A stretch of 64,000 bases of DNA from contig NZ_QJRI01000169.1 of the NCBI RefSeq assembly GCF_003254565.1, positions 62,001 to 126,000 of the forward strand. Reading direction: 5' to 3'. Source of the stretch: Flavobacterium nitrogenifigens (GTDB lineage Bacteria; Bacteroidota; Bacteroidia; Flavobacteriales; Flavobacteriaceae). Position 1 is the stretch's first letter; each line of letters opens with the position of its first letter. A model generated the notes under the pieces. That model searched no databases. It was given only the letters and a program-made list of their open reading frames with translations, and was not told the DNA's origin. Below are positions 1-8,230 of the stretch, in pieces. Made by a program: the position numbers and the translations under genes.

Positions 1-417
1 AAAAGTTTTAGATTAAAAACAGTTTTAGTAGTATTATTTTTATCAATTGGATTTGTTTCATGCAGTAACGACGATGATAAAGATCAAACACCAGCTCCAA
101 CTCCAACTACAAAGGCAGCTCTAGTTACAGAAATTAAAGGACCAGCGACAGGAAAAGTAAATGATGAACTAAGCTACGATGTGACTTATACAGTTGATAA
201 TGCTTGTGCAGAATTTGATAAAATTTCAGAAGTAACAATTGGATCTGTAAAAGGTTTGCAAGTAATTGCAAAATATCCGTCAGAAGTTTGTACGTTGCAA
301 GTGCCTGAACCAAAGAAAACAGTTTATAAATTTAAAGCAACTGCAAAAGGAACTTTCGAAATTAAATTCAAAAAATCAGAAACTGAATTCTTAACTCAGA
401 AAGTTGTAATCGAATAA
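1..417 (+). CDS. Surface lipoprotein, 5' end missing
   Basis: The reading frame is open from the first base, so the start codon lies just outside the window. The first 20 codons encode a basic stretch followed by a hydrophobic helix ending in FVSC, a lipoprotein signal with the lipidated Cys at about codon 21. It is followed by an Asp-rich, then Pro/Thr-rich linker typical of Bacteroidota surface lipoproteins. The remaining ~100 residues are beta-rich with two Cys (in DNACAEF and SEVCTL) that could pair. No catalytic motif is visible. The size and fold suggest a small Ig-like or carbohydrate-binding-like domain, but I do not recognise the family. An internal ATG-like start at 181 would discard the signal and is not the real start. 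Confidence 0.75.
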   Translation, partial: KSFRLKTVLVVLFLSIGFVSCSNDDDKDQTPAPTPTTKAALVTEIKGPATGKVNDELSYDVTYTVDNACAEFDKISEVTIGSVKGLQVIAKYPSEVCTLQVPEPKKTVYKFKATAKGTFEIKFKKSETEFLTQKVVIE

Positions 418-584
418 CAACTATTTTTAGTTGATATTTTTTTAGGTTGAAAAACCATTTTGCAAAGGTTTAATTTTAAGCTAATGTAAAGTGGTTTTTT
501 AAATTTTGATTAAATTGTAAGAATTTTTAATTCTGAAAAACAATGCTAATTAAATTGATTTGAAATAGATGTGGTTTTTTTTCT

Positions 585-592
585 TACATTTG
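585..592 (+). promoter_or_regulatory. Promoter -7 box of the two-gene cassette
   Basis: TACATTTG matches the Bacteroidota -7 consensus TAnnTTTG and lies 21 nt upstream of the ATG at 614. A TTTG at 559-562 could be the -33 element, but its 22-bp spacing is longer than ideal. Confidence 0.55.
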
Positions 593-613
593 TATTTGAA
601 ATCAAAAACAATC

Positions 614-730
614 ATGGAAAAAACAATAATCATAAAGCCAGATGCTAAGACAATTTCTGTTCTTAAAAAAATGGTTGATTTAAAAGAAGAACATCGAAAA
701 GAAGTTATAGCAAGATTAAAGAAAAAATAG
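614..730 (+). CDS. 38-residue basic helical protein
   Basis: The ATG at 614 opens a 38-codon frame directly behind a good promoter box. The product begins MEKTIIIKPDAKTISV and continues as one charged amphipathic helix ending in three Lys. The KPD segment followed by a charged helix is reminiscent of small antitoxin-like or DNA-binding proteins, but it is too short to assign. The stop at 730 is only 10 bp before the next start at 741, so the two are almost certainly co-transcribed. The size order (very small gene first, ~150-residue gene second) resembles toxin-antitoxin cassettes; this is inference only. Confidence 0.6.
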   Translation: MEKTIIIKPDAKTISVLKKMVDLKEEHRKEVIARLKKK

Positions 731-740
731 TATTTCTTTT

Positions 741-1214
741 ATGTATCAATATATTCAAGAAGAGGGTTTATACCCTCTTTTTTATTTTACAACAAAACAT
801 GGATTAGAATATTTTGTCAGTTTTCATAAAATGGATTTTGATAGTATTTTTTTTGAAAAATTATATTCAGTGGATTTTTATGAAGCTAATAATCAAAAGT
901 TCTTTAATGATCCTTTAATAGAAATTACGATAACTAATATCATCAATAATTATTTTAAAGATAACCCAGATATAATATTGAATTATGTTTGTGACAGTGT
1001 TGACTTTAAGCAAGATTTCAGACAAAAATTATTTGATAAATGGTATAAAAACACTTCGAATAATGAATTTTCTAAAGTTAATTTTCAGTATAAGCTTGAA
1101 CATGAAAAGATGATTTATCATTTGAGTTTTATTTTTAAAACAGAATTTTATAATCTACAAGAGATTGTTGAAGAAGTTAACTCACTATTAAAAGAGTTTT
1201 CGAATTTTAAATAA
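741..1214 (+). CDS. Uncharacterised 157-residue protein, possibly DUF6169-like
   Basis: The product is rich in Phe, Tyr, Asn and Lys with no signal peptide or membrane span, so it is probably cytoplasmic. The N-terminal third (GLYPLFYFTTKHGLEYFVSF) reads as a beta-hairpin sheet; the C-terminal third contains a long helix (EIVEEVNSLLKEFSNF). It resembles, from memory, short Bacteroidota proteins grouped as DUF6169; I could not check this. It directly follows the 38-residue gene and has no promoter of its own. Its base composition is even more AT-rich than the flanking metabolic genes, compatible with accessory or transferred DNA. No toxin active-site motif is evident. Confidence 0.65.
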   Translation: MYQYIQEEGLYPLFYFTTKHGLEYFVSFHKMDFDSIFFEKLYSVDFYEANNQKFFNDPLIEITITNIINNYFKDNPDIILNYVCDSVDFKQDFRQKLFDKWYKNTSNNEFSKVNFQYKLEHEKMIYHLSFIFKTEFYNLQEIVEEVNSLLKEFSNFK

Positions 1215-1246
1215 ATGTTGTTGATTTGAAGAAGGTTTTTCTTCGT

Positions 1247-1277
1247 TTTGCCATTCCTTTAAAAAGTATTATTTTTG
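1247..1277 (+). promoter_or_regulatory. aguB promoter (TTTG-N19-TATTTTTG)
   Basis: TTTG at 1247-1250 and TATTTTTG at 1270-1277 are separated by exactly 19 bp, the preferred Bacteroidota promoter geometry. The start codon follows 19 nt after the -7 box. Confidence 0.8.
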
Positions 1278-1296
1278 CACTCTTAAATTTTATGTC

Positions 1297-2187
1297 ATGG
1301 CGAAAAGAAAGTATAAAATATCGGTTATTCAGTTAAATCTGAATGATGTTGCCGAAAATAATCTTAAAAAATGTATCAGCTGGGTAAGAGATGCTGCAAG
1401 TCAAGGAGCAGAAGTTATCTTATTGCCTGAATTATATAGCAGTCATTATTTTTGTCAAAGTGAAGATGTAGAGAATTTTGCATTAGCAGAACCACTTTAC
1501 AGTACTTCATTTATTGCATTCAGCGAATTGGCAAAAGAATTAGGAGTTGTAATTATTGTTCCTTTCTTTGAGAAAAGAATGGCAGGGATTTATCATAACA
1601 GTGCTTATATCATTGACACTGATGGAACTGAAGCAGGTTTATACCGTAAAATGCATATTCCAGACGATCCTCATTTCTATGAAAAATTCTATTTCACACC
1701 AGGTGATTTAGGTTTCCAGGCAATCGAAACAAAAAAAGGAACTGTTGGAACATTAATCTGCTGGGATCAATGGTATCCAGAAGCGGCTCGTATTACAGCG
1801 CTTAAAGGAGCAGAGGTTTTATTTTATCCAACAGCAATTGGATGGCATCCTAAAGAAAAAGAGCAATATGGAGAAAATCAATACGGAGCTTGGATGAACG
1901 TAATGAAAGGCCATGCGGTTGCAAATGGAGTTTTCGTTGCAGCAGCGAACAGAATCGGTTTAGAAAAATACCTTGAAGGAACAGAAGGAATTCAATTCTG
2001 GGGAGCTTCTTTCATCGCTGGACCACAAGGAGAAATTTTAGCTCAGGCTTCACACGATAAAGAAGAAATCTTAATTGCTGAGGTTGATTTAGATTTACAA
2101 GAAAATGTTCGCCAAAACTGGCCATTCTTCAGAGATAGAAGAATTGATGCTTTTGGAGATATTACAAAAAGAGCGATTGATAAATAA
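1297..2187 (+). CDS. aguB: N-carbamoylputrescine amidohydrolase
   Basis: This nitrilase-superfamily enzyme hydrolyses N-carbamoylputrescine to putrescine, ammonia and CO2, the last step of the agmatine route of polyamine synthesis. The catalytic triad is visible: Glu45 in LLPE, Lys118 in YRKMH and Cys155 in ICWDQWYPE. The length of 296 residues is usual for the family. No signal peptide, so it acts in the cytoplasm. The preceding pathway enzyme, agmatine deiminase, is encoded at 5691-6731, separated by two minus-strand envelope genes, so each gene has its own promoter. The ATG at 1297 sits 19 nt after a consensus promoter and the N-terminus is family-typical. Confidence 0.95.
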   Translation: MAKRKYKISVIQLNLNDVAENNLKKCISWVRDAASQGAEVILLPELYSSHYFCQSEDVENFALAEPLYSTSFIAFSELAKELGVVIIVPFFEKRMAGIYHNSAYIIDTDGTEAGLYRKMHIPDDPHFYEKFYFTPGDLGFQAIETKKGTVGTLICWDQWYPEAARITALKGAEVLFYPTAIGWHPKEKEQYGENQYGAWMNVMKGHAVANGVFVAAANRIGLEKYLEGTEGIQFWGASFIAGPQGEILAQASHDKEEILIAEVDLDLQENVRQNWPFFRDRRIDAFGDITKRAIDK

Positions 2188-2207
2188 TTTGATTAAAATT
2201 ATATTAG

Positions 2208-2240
2208 AAAGAGCTATCTGAAAAGATAGCTCTTTTTTTT
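2208..2240 (+). terminator. Terminator after aguB
   Basis: A 12-bp stem (2208-2219 with 2224-2235) closes a GAAA tetraloop and runs into eight T (to 2240). This is a classic intrinsic terminator. Confidence 0.9.
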
Positions 2241-2242
2241 AT

Positions 2243-2402
2243 AAGCTTCGGAGAAGCGAAATATCTATAGAAAAGAACAGACGTATACAAAATAAAGCTC
2301 CGGAGGAGCGACATATTCAGTCGGAAAAATATGTCGCTCCTCCGGAGCTTCTTTTATTTGTCTTATAGAAAATTCTATAAATATTTCGCTTCTCCGAAGC
2401 TT
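2243..2402. repeat. Nested REP-like inverted-repeat doublet
   Basis: The 338-bp spacer between aguB and the ompA-like gene is filled by a repeat. The outer arms (2243-2264 and 2381-2402) and the inner arms (2295-2316 and 2329-2350) are each 22-bp perfect inverted repeats. Outer and inner arms are variants of one motif: a small palindrome (CTTCGGAG or CTCCGGAG) followed by AGCGAAATAT or AGCGACATAT. The arrangement resembles REPIN elements, which are mobilised by RAYT transposases elsewhere; no transposase is present here. A related element lies at 59174-59337. Confidence 0.85.
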
Positions 2403-2470
2403 TATTCAAATTGTAAATTAATTTGAAATCATTTCATTTAAAAATTTGTCAATAATTCTATTTTATAACA

Positions 2471-2501
2471 AAAAAGAGCTGTTCATTGAACAGCTCTTTT
2501 T
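2471..2501 (-). terminator. Bidirectional terminator at the end of the ompA-like gene
   Basis: The stem GAGCTGTT/AACAGCTC with a five-base loop is flanked by A5 on one side and T5 on the other, so it can stop transcription from both strands. Confidence 0.85.
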
Positions 2502-2525
2502 CTCATTTTTAGCTTTATATATAGA

Positions 2526-3785
2526 TTACTTCACTTGGAAAGTAACTCGTCTCACGATCTGGCGTGCCTCTTTAGAACTTTTGTTAACAGAAGTATCTTC
2601 TCCATTAGCAATAACATTCAATCTTGAAGCATCTATTCCAGCATTAACTGCTACTTTTTTCACAGCTTCAGCTCGTTTTCTTGATAATTCAGTGTTGTAG
2701 TTTGAATTTCCAATTTCATCAGCATAACCAATAATATCGGCCGATTTTCCTGGGTTGTTTTTTAAGTATTTCACTAAGAAATCTACACCAGATAAAGAAG
2801 CGTTTGTTGGTTTAGACGAATTGAAATCGAAGTAAACATTTACATAACCGCCATTGATTAATTCTTCAACAGTATTGTTTGTAGCAGTTCCGGCACCTTT
2901 CTTTTCGTAAGTTTTGTCTAGATAGCTTTCTAACTCATCTGGAACACCATTTTGATTCGTATCAATAGATTGCCCTTTTGTGTTAACGGCAACTCCTGCG
3001 ATAGAATTTGGTTCTAAATCGTATAAATCAGCAACCCCATCTTTGTCTGAATCGATAAGACCGGTTTCGATTAAGTCCACTCTTTTTTCCAATTCACCAA
3101 TTCTATCTTCTTCACCAACCCAGTCAGCATGTTTCTGATTTTTACCAAGATAGAAAGTTAAACCTACTGAAGCATTTAATAAAATACCATCAAAAGAACC
3201 TGTGGTTGTATTGCCCATTCCGTCAAAATTCCAGTTTTGTCTTCCGTTAACAATTCCGGTAAGGTCACCTGTCAACGCTACTCTGTCGCTTAATCTAATC
3301 TGTCCAGTTAAACCAGCAATTCCATGCGCCATGTAATCCTGACCTCCAAATCCGGTTTCGGTGCTAATTTGAGAAACCCCGAAACCCCCATGAGCTAAAA
3401 GTCCAATTGTGTTTGTCCAAGTTTCAAAATTTAAGGCACGTCCAACATTGATAACCCCTTGTAAACTTGCTCTAACATAACGGCTTTCAAAATCTGGAGT
3501 GTCTTTTTTCTCTTTAAATTGATCGTACCCAACATCTAATTTTACCCCAAACTTTGGACTAAACATATATCTTACTCCCAGATCTCCGTGAAAAAAGTTT
3601 AATGATTCTGTAGTATAACCTGGAGTCATAGTTCTGGTTGGTTTGTTAACCCCGCCATTCAGTTCAATCGACCATTTGTTGAATTCTTGATCTACGCTAG
3701 GTTTGGTAGAAGTGGTAGCCATATTTTGAGCGCCTGCAGCAAATGATAGTAATAATAAGGATACTGATACTAATTTCTTTTTCAT
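2526..3785 (-). CDS. OmpA-family outer membrane protein
   Basis: It anchors the outer membrane to peptidoglycan. Residues 1-19 are a signal peptide ending in AAGA. Residues ~30-215 form a beta-barrel-like region with alternating hydrophobic strands. A short coiled segment (~225-243, GELEKRVDLIE) is followed by calcium-binding thrombospondin-type repeats (DSDKDGVADLYDLEP and DTNQNGVPDELE). The C-terminal OmpA domain spans 316-419 and keeps the peptidoglycan-contact pattern (FDFNSS, YADEIGNSNYNTELSRKRAEAV). The final residues VTFQVK give the usual aromatic barrel-like ending. Length 419 is normal for Flavobacterium OmpA proteins. It is monocistronic, with a -7 box at 3826-3833. Confidence 0.93.
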   Translation of the reverse strand: MKKKLVSVSLLLLSFAAGAQNMATTSTKPSVDQEFNKWSIELNGGVNKPTRTMTPGYTTESLNFFHGDLGVRYMFSPKFGVKLDVGYDQFKEKKDTPDFESRYVRASLQGVINVGRALNFETWTNTIGLLAHGGFGVSQISTETGFGGQDYMAHGIAGLTGQIRLSDRVALTGDLTGIVNGRQNWNFDGMGNTTTGSFDGILLNASVGLTFYLGKNQKHADWVGEEDRIGELEKRVDLIETGLIDSDKDGVADLYDLEPNSIAGVAVNTKGQSIDTNQNGVPDELESYLDKTYEKKGAGTATNNTVEELINGGYVNVYFDFNSSKPTNASLSGVDFLVKYLKNNPGKSADIIGYADEIGNSNYNTELSRKRAEAVKKVAVNAGIDASRLNVIANGEDTSVNKSSKEARQIVRRVTFQVK

Positions 3786-3825
3786 GATATCAAAAATTAA
3801 GTTGTTTTTATTTTAAACTCTTGAA

Positions 3826-3833
3826 CAAAATTA
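3826..3833 (-). promoter_or_regulatory. Promoter -7 box of the ompA-like gene
   Basis: Read on the minus strand this is TAATTTTG, matching TAnnTTTG, with a leader of 40 nt. No TTTG stands 19 bp upstream. Confidence 0.5.
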
Positions 3834-3934
3834 GAGGTCGAATCTTAGAATGTGTTGTATATACTCTTACATAATTCCCATCTTTTGGCTTTTAATTATG
3901 TAAATCCGTTAAAATTAGTCTAATAGAAAGCAAA

Positions 3935-3966
3935 AAAAAGGACAAAATTCACATTTTGTCCTTTTT
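3935..3966. terminator. Bidirectional terminator
   Basis: A 14-bp A/T-flanked stem with the core GGACAAAAT/ATTTTGTCC and a four-base loop lies 20 bp beyond the stop codon of the minus-strand gene ending at 3987. Confidence 0.85.
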
Positions 3967-3986
3967 GCTATCCTAAAAAAGAGTTA

Positions 3987-5507
3987 TTATTTTAAATCAG
4001 GCTGATAAATTTTAACAGATCCATCTCCTTCGCTACTTACTACCAATAAGCTTCTTTTTGTTGGGCTTTTTGAAGCCGGAATAAAAAGAATGCCTTCTGG
4101 AGCATCTCCTGTTTTTACAGTTTGCAAATATTGCGGTGAAGTCGGGTTTGTAGCATCGTAAACCATAAAAGCATCTGATCTTTCTAAACCAACAAACAAA
4201 ATATTTTGGCTTCCCATTTTAGCTGCAACTACAGCTTCTGGCTCAGAACCTTTATCGTCACTTCTTTTATCGTCGTATGTGCCTAACTCGTTTGTTTTTT
4301 TATCAACATCATTTTTGCTGTCAAAAACGATTTTTCCTGTATTTCCGTTCCAGATAGAAAAAGATCTTCCTCCAAAACTTACCATTTGGTCTAAATCTCC
4401 ATCTCCGTCAGTGTCTCCCAAGTCTGCAACAAGATTCAATCTTCCTAAGTTCGTGTCTAATTTTAAAGTAGCTGCATCTGGAAAAGCTGTTGCATCAAGC
4501 GTCATGTTTTTCATACGCTTCACATCAGTATAAGCAGTGTATTCTCTTGCGTCACCTTCATTAGCAGTAACAAAATAAGGTGTATTATTTAGGGTAAAAT
4601 GGCTAATTGCATCTGGCATGTAAAGACCTTTTACTTTCCAAGGGTTAAAAGCGATTTTGCTGTCGCTATCGCTTACATCAATTGCGTTTTCAGTAGTGTT
4701 GTAATCTTTTAGTCCTAAAGGATAAATAGCAGTGATAGTTTTTGAAGTTAAGTCAACTTTTGCAACACCATTATTTTCTTGTAATGTAACCCAAGCTGTT
4801 TTAGAATCGTCAGAAATTGTAATGTATTCAGGTTCGATATCTTGAGCAAAACTAGTTTTAGCAAATTTTGAAATTCTGAAACCATCTTTTACTAATGCCG
4901 CAGCCTGACCAGCAAATGAAGTAAAATCTAAAGTTGTTACATTATAAGAGCTTGTTTCAATAATAGAAATAGTTCCGTTTGGATCTTGTGTATAATCTGC
5001 ATTTGGCTCGCCTTCATTAGCAGTCATAATAAATTTCCCGTCTGGAGAAAAAGTAATCATATCTGGTAACGCACCAACAGTTACTTGTTTGATTAAGCTG
5101 TAATCTGAAGTATTAAAAATAACAACTTTTCCGTTTCCTTGTTTGTTTACAGTAGATTCTAAAGCAACAGCCAATTTTCCGTCAAAAACAGAAACGCTAT
5201 TTGCGGCACCTTCGTAAGAAACTAAATCAATTTTTCCGATTTTTAGCGGTTTTGTCGGGTCACTAATATCAATAACATCAATCTGATTAACGCCACTATT
5301 GTTTACAGTAAAAAGTCTTTTTGTTTTTTCGCAGTAAGCAGAAATCTCAGCAGCAGCTTCTCCACCAATTGTAATAGAACCTATTTCTTTAAAAGTTCCT
5401 GGATTTTCATTTACAACAACTTCTGGTTCAGTGTTTGAATTTTCATCATTGTTACAGCTCGCCAATATAGATAGAGCAGCTAATAATGAGAGAGATAAAT
5501 TTTTCAT
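3987..5507 (-). CDS. Choice-of-anchor I type beta-propeller lipoprotein
   Basis: The N-terminus is a lipoprotein signal (LSILASC, lipidated Cys18) followed by an Asn/Glu-rich linker, so the protein sits on the cell surface or periplasmic face. The rest is a seven-bladed propeller of YVTN/gluconolactonase type with repeated blade motifs such as DMITFSPDGKFIMTANEGEPN, YFVTANEGDAREY and DGDGDLDQ. Two copies of TANEGE/TANEGDA are the hallmark of choice-of-anchor I proteins, which in other bacteria are often fused to phosphatases; no phosphatase domain is present here. Its substrate is unknown. Length 506 is normal for the stand-alone form. The promoter box lies at 5528-5535. Confidence 0.85.
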   Translation of the reverse strand: MKNLSLSLLAALSILASCNNDENSNTEPEVVVNENPGTFKEIGSITIGGEAAAEISAYCEKTKRLFTVNNSGVNQIDVIDISDPTKPLKIGKIDLVSYEGAANSVSVFDGKLAVALESTVNKQGNGKVVIFNTSDYSLIKQVTVGALPDMITFSPDGKFIMTANEGEPNADYTQDPNGTISIIETSSYNVTTLDFTSFAGQAAALVKDGFRISKFAKTSFAQDIEPEYITISDDSKTAWVTLQENNGVAKVDLTSKTITAIYPLGLKDYNTTENAIDVSDSDSKIAFNPWKVKGLYMPDAISHFTLNNTPYFVTANEGDAREYTAYTDVKRMKNMTLDATAFPDAATLKLDTNLGRLNLVADLGDTDGDGDLDQMVSFGGRSFSIWNGNTGKIVFDSKNDVDKKTNELGTYDDKRSDDKGSEPEAVVAAKMGSQNILFVGLERSDAFMVYDATNPTSPQYLQTVKTGDAPEGILFIPASKSPTKRSLLVVSSEGDGSVKIYQPDLK

Positions 5508-5527
5508 GTGTTAGTTTTTAGTTTTGG

Positions 5528-5535
5528 CAAAAGTA
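5528..5535 (-). promoter_or_regulatory. Promoter -7 box of the propeller lipoprotein
   Basis: The minus strand reads TACTTTTG (TAnnTTTG), 20 nt upstream of the start codon. Confidence 0.55.
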
Positions 5536-5658
5536 ATTCTGAGCTCTTTGTTAAATATTAAGGCTGTATTATTTAATCTTTAACTTAAATTTTGCAGGAT
5601 AATTTTTGTGAAATTATCAGGAATTTTAATCAAATGTTTTATAATCCTAACGAATGCT

Positions 5659-5666
5659 TATCTTTG
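5659..5666 (+). promoter_or_regulatory. Promoter -7 box of aguA
   Basis: TATCTTTG matches the consensus and lies 24 nt upstream of the ATG at 5691. A clear -33 TTTG is not seen. Confidence 0.6.
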
Positions 5667-5690
5667 CACTTTCTAAATTAGAACCTATTT

Positions 5691-6731
5691 ATGTCAACAA
5701 ATAATAGAAGATTTCCAGCAGAATGGGAAAAACAGCAAGGAATTGTATTGTGTTTTCCGCACAATGGTAACGACTGGCCAGGAAAATACGAAGCTGTTCA
5801 ATGGGCTTTTGTAGAGTTTATAAAAAAAGTAGCCACTTTTGAAACTGTTTTTTTAGTTGTCGCCGACGAAAAACTGAAAGAAAAAGTTGCTGATATGCTT
5901 GAAAGAGCTCGTGTTAATCTTAAAAACGTTTCTTACATCATTCATAAAACCAATAGAAGCTGGATGCGTGACTCTGGACCAATTATTGTGAAAAATGGTT
6001 CGAAAAGAGAAGCTTTGAATTTCAATTTCAACGGTTGGGCAAAATATAAAAACTATCAATTAGACAAATTCGTTCCAGGTAAAGTAGCTGATTTTATTGA
6101 TGTTCCGTTAACTCAGGTAATGTACAAAGGAAAACCAGTAATTGTTGAAGGTGGAGCAATTGATGTAAACGGAAAAGGTACTTTATTGACTTCTGAAGAA
6201 TGCTTGATGCACCCAACAATTCAGGTTCGTAACGCTGGTTTTACAAAAGAAGATTACGAAGCAGTTTTTAAAGAATATCTCGGAGTTACAAACGTAATCT
6301 GGCTTGGAGACGGAATTGAAGGAGACGACACTCACGGACATATTGATGATTTATGCCGATTTGTAAATGAAGATACGATTGTAACGATTGTAGAAACAGA
6401 TAAAAACGATTCAAACTACAAACCTTTACAGGATAATTTGAAACGTCTTCAAAACGCAAAATTAGAAAACGGAAAATCTCCTGTGATTGTAGCATTGCCA
6501 ATGCCAAAACGCGTAGATTTCGAAGACTTAAGATTGCCGGCAAGTTATGCTAATTTCTTGATTTTGAATAATTGCGTTTTAGTGCCGACTTTTAATGATA
6601 GTAATGATCGTGTTGCTTTAAATATCTTGGCAGAATGTTTTCCAGACAGAGAAGTAATTGGTATTAGCTGTATCGATTTTATCTGGGGATTCGGAACTTT
6701 GCATTGTTTAAGTCAGCAGATTCCTGCATAA
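5691..6731 (+). CDS. aguA: Agmatine deiminase
   Basis: This peptidylarginine-deiminase-fold enzyme converts agmatine to N-carbamoylputrescine plus ammonia, supplying the substrate of aguB at 1297-2187. Visible motifs are WMRDSGP (Asp94), VEGGAIDVNGKGT (from Val152), GDDTHGHIDD with His215/His217, and the nucleophile Cys339 in FGTLHCLSQQ, all in family order. Length 346 is typical. There is no signal peptide, so it is cytoplasmic. It is monocistronic and followed by an intrinsic terminator. No arginine decarboxylase gene is seen in the window, so agmatine must come from a gene elsewhere or from outside. Confidence 0.95.
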   Translation: MSTNNRRFPAEWEKQQGIVLCFPHNGNDWPGKYEAVQWAFVEFIKKVATFETVFLVVADEKLKEKVADMLERARVNLKNVSYIIHKTNRSWMRDSGPIIVKNGSKREALNFNFNGWAKYKNYQLDKFVPGKVADFIDVPLTQVMYKGKPVIVEGGAIDVNGKGTLLTSEECLMHPTIQVRNAGFTKEDYEAVFKEYLGVTNVIWLGDGIEGDDTHGHIDDLCRFVNEDTIVTIVETDKNDSNYKPLQDNLKRLQNAKLENGKSPVIVALPMPKRVDFEDLRLPASYANFLILNNCVLVPTFNDSNDRVALNILAECFPDREVIGISCIDFIWGFGTLHCLSQQIPA

Positions 6732-6823
6732 AAATAGTAGTTACAGATTATAAAATAATCGTTTTGATTTTTTAAATCTGTGATAAAATGATCAGATATA
6801 CAGAGACTTTCTTATATTATTTG

Positions 6824-6853
6824 AGCTGTCACCAAAAGTGGCAGCTTTTTTTT
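6824..6853 (+). terminator. Terminator after aguA
   Basis: The stem AGCTGTCAC/GTGGCAGCT (one G-T wobble) with loop CAAAA is followed by eight T. Confidence 0.85.
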
Positions 6854-6874
6854 GTTGTATATTTAACAGATAGA

Positions 6875-6908
6875 TTTGCCGTGTGTCCCAACATCCTTCT
6901 TATATTCG
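6875..6908 (+). promoter_or_regulatory. Possible promoter of the nuclease/phosphatase-like gene
   Basis: TTTG at 6875-6878 and TATATTCG at 6901-6908 are 22 bp apart. The -7 box has one mismatch (C for T), and the leader would be 37 nt. Confidence 0.4.
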
Positions 6909-6945
6909 TATGTTCAATAATGCAGAAATGCAGATTTAATTTTAT

Positions 6946-8127
6946 ATGAAGAAAATATTTTTTATCCTTTCCGTGCTTTCTTCCGGAGCTCTTTTTTCGC
7001 AGTCTAATTCACAAAAAAATGAACTTACATTTGCGACCTACAATGTAAGTATGGAATCTGATAACTATTCGCCAAAAGGGGCAATGGGAAAATCGGAGCA
7101 AATATTGATTTATCAGCTTAATTCAGGGCATAATACTCAAATTAGAAATATTGCGCAGATTATTCAGACCGTTAGGCCAGACGTTATTCTTTTGAACGAA
7201 TTTGATTATATTAAAGACCCTGAACTTGGTATAAAGGCGTTTATAAAAAATTATTTGAATGTGAGCCAAGGCGGAGCTACGGCGATCGATTATCCTTACT
7301 TTTATTATTCAACAGTGAATACTGGCCAGCCAAGCCCTTATGATTTGAACAATGATGGAAAGTTGGATAATTTTGGAAATGACGCATGGGCGTTTGGTTT
7401 GTATCCTGGACAATATGGGATGATGCTTTTGTCTAAATATCCTATTGATGTTAATGCGGTTCGCACTTTTCAACATTTTAAATGGAAAGATATGCCAGGA
7501 GCATTGCTTACGAAAAAAGCAGATGGAACGGATTGGTATAGCAAGAAAGCATGGAAGGAATTTCCATTATCTTCAAAATCTCACTGGGATGTTCCTGTGC
7601 AGATTGGTAATGAAACAGTTCATGTTTTAGTCAGCCATCCAACTCCTCCTACTTTTGATGGTGCTGAAGATCGTAACGGTAAGAGAAATCATGATGAAAT
7701 CCGATTCTGGAAAGACTATATTTCAGACAATTCGGCTTCGTATATTTATGATGATAAAGGCGTTAAAGGTGGTTTGTCTCCAAATTCTCGCTTTGTCATC
7801 ATGGGTGATCAAAACGCTTCGCCAGTTGAAGGAGATGCTATGAGGGAAGGTATAAAATCCTTAATAGAAAGTCCTAAAATTAATAGCGATTTTACGCCTG
7901 CTAGTAAAGGCGGCGCTGAATTTAGTCCTAAAAATCCTTTTGGAATTAATCATACTGCCTTTTGGAGAATGCGCGCTGATTATGTATTGCCGTCTAGACT
8001 TGGGTTTAAGTTTGTCAACAGCGGTGTGTTTTGGCCTGCAAAAGGTGAGCCTATGTCAGGATTAGTTGAAAAACGCGAATCAAGTTCTGATCATCGTTTG
8101 GTTTGGGTAAAGGTAATTTTGGAATAA
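6946..8127 (+). CDS. Exported endonuclease/exonuclease/phosphatase-family protein
   Basis: A Sec signal peptide (residues 1-18, ending LFSQS) exports the protein. The mature part has the order of catalytic motifs of the EEP fold: FATYNVSME, the Glu in ILLNEFDY, the His in VSHPTPPT, GDQNASP and the final SSDHRLVWV. An EF-hand-like DLNNDGKLDNFG loop (around residues 132-143) suggests bound calcium. Members of this secreted subgroup are annotated as phosphodiesterases or nucleases; the substrate cannot be read from sequence. The gene stands alone and shares a bidirectional terminator with fahA downstream. Confidence 0.85.
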   Translation: MKKIFFILSVLSSGALFSQSNSQKNELTFATYNVSMESDNYSPKGAMGKSEQILIYQLNSGHNTQIRNIAQIIQTVRPDVILLNEFDYIKDPELGIKAFIKNYLNVSQGGATAIDYPYFYYSTVNTGQPSPYDLNNDGKLDNFGNDAWAFGLYPGQYGMMLLSKYPIDVNAVRTFQHFKWKDMPGALLTKKADGTDWYSKKAWKEFPLSSKSHWDVPVQIGNETVHVLVSHPTPPTFDGAEDRNGKRNHDEIRFWKDYISDNSASYIYDDKGVKGGLSPNSRFVIMGDQNASPVEGDAMREGIKSLIESPKINSDFTPASKGGAEFSPKNPFGINHTAFWRMRADYVLPSRLGFKFVNSGVFWPAKGEPMSGLVEKRESSSDHRLVWVKVILE

Positions 8128-8170
8128 ATAACTTTTTCTTTCAATTTTTAGAGAAAAATATAGAATATAA

Positions 8171-8198
8171 AAAAACCTTGGCAATAACCAAGGTTTTT
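8171..8198. terminator. Bidirectional terminator between convergent genes
   Basis: AAAAACCTTGG and CCAAGGTTTTT form an 11-bp stem around a six-base loop, serving both the plus-strand gene ending at 8127 and fahA on the minus strand. Confidence 0.88.
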
Positions 8199-8230
8199 AT
8201 TTTCTATATCTCTTCAGACTGATCTGCTCT

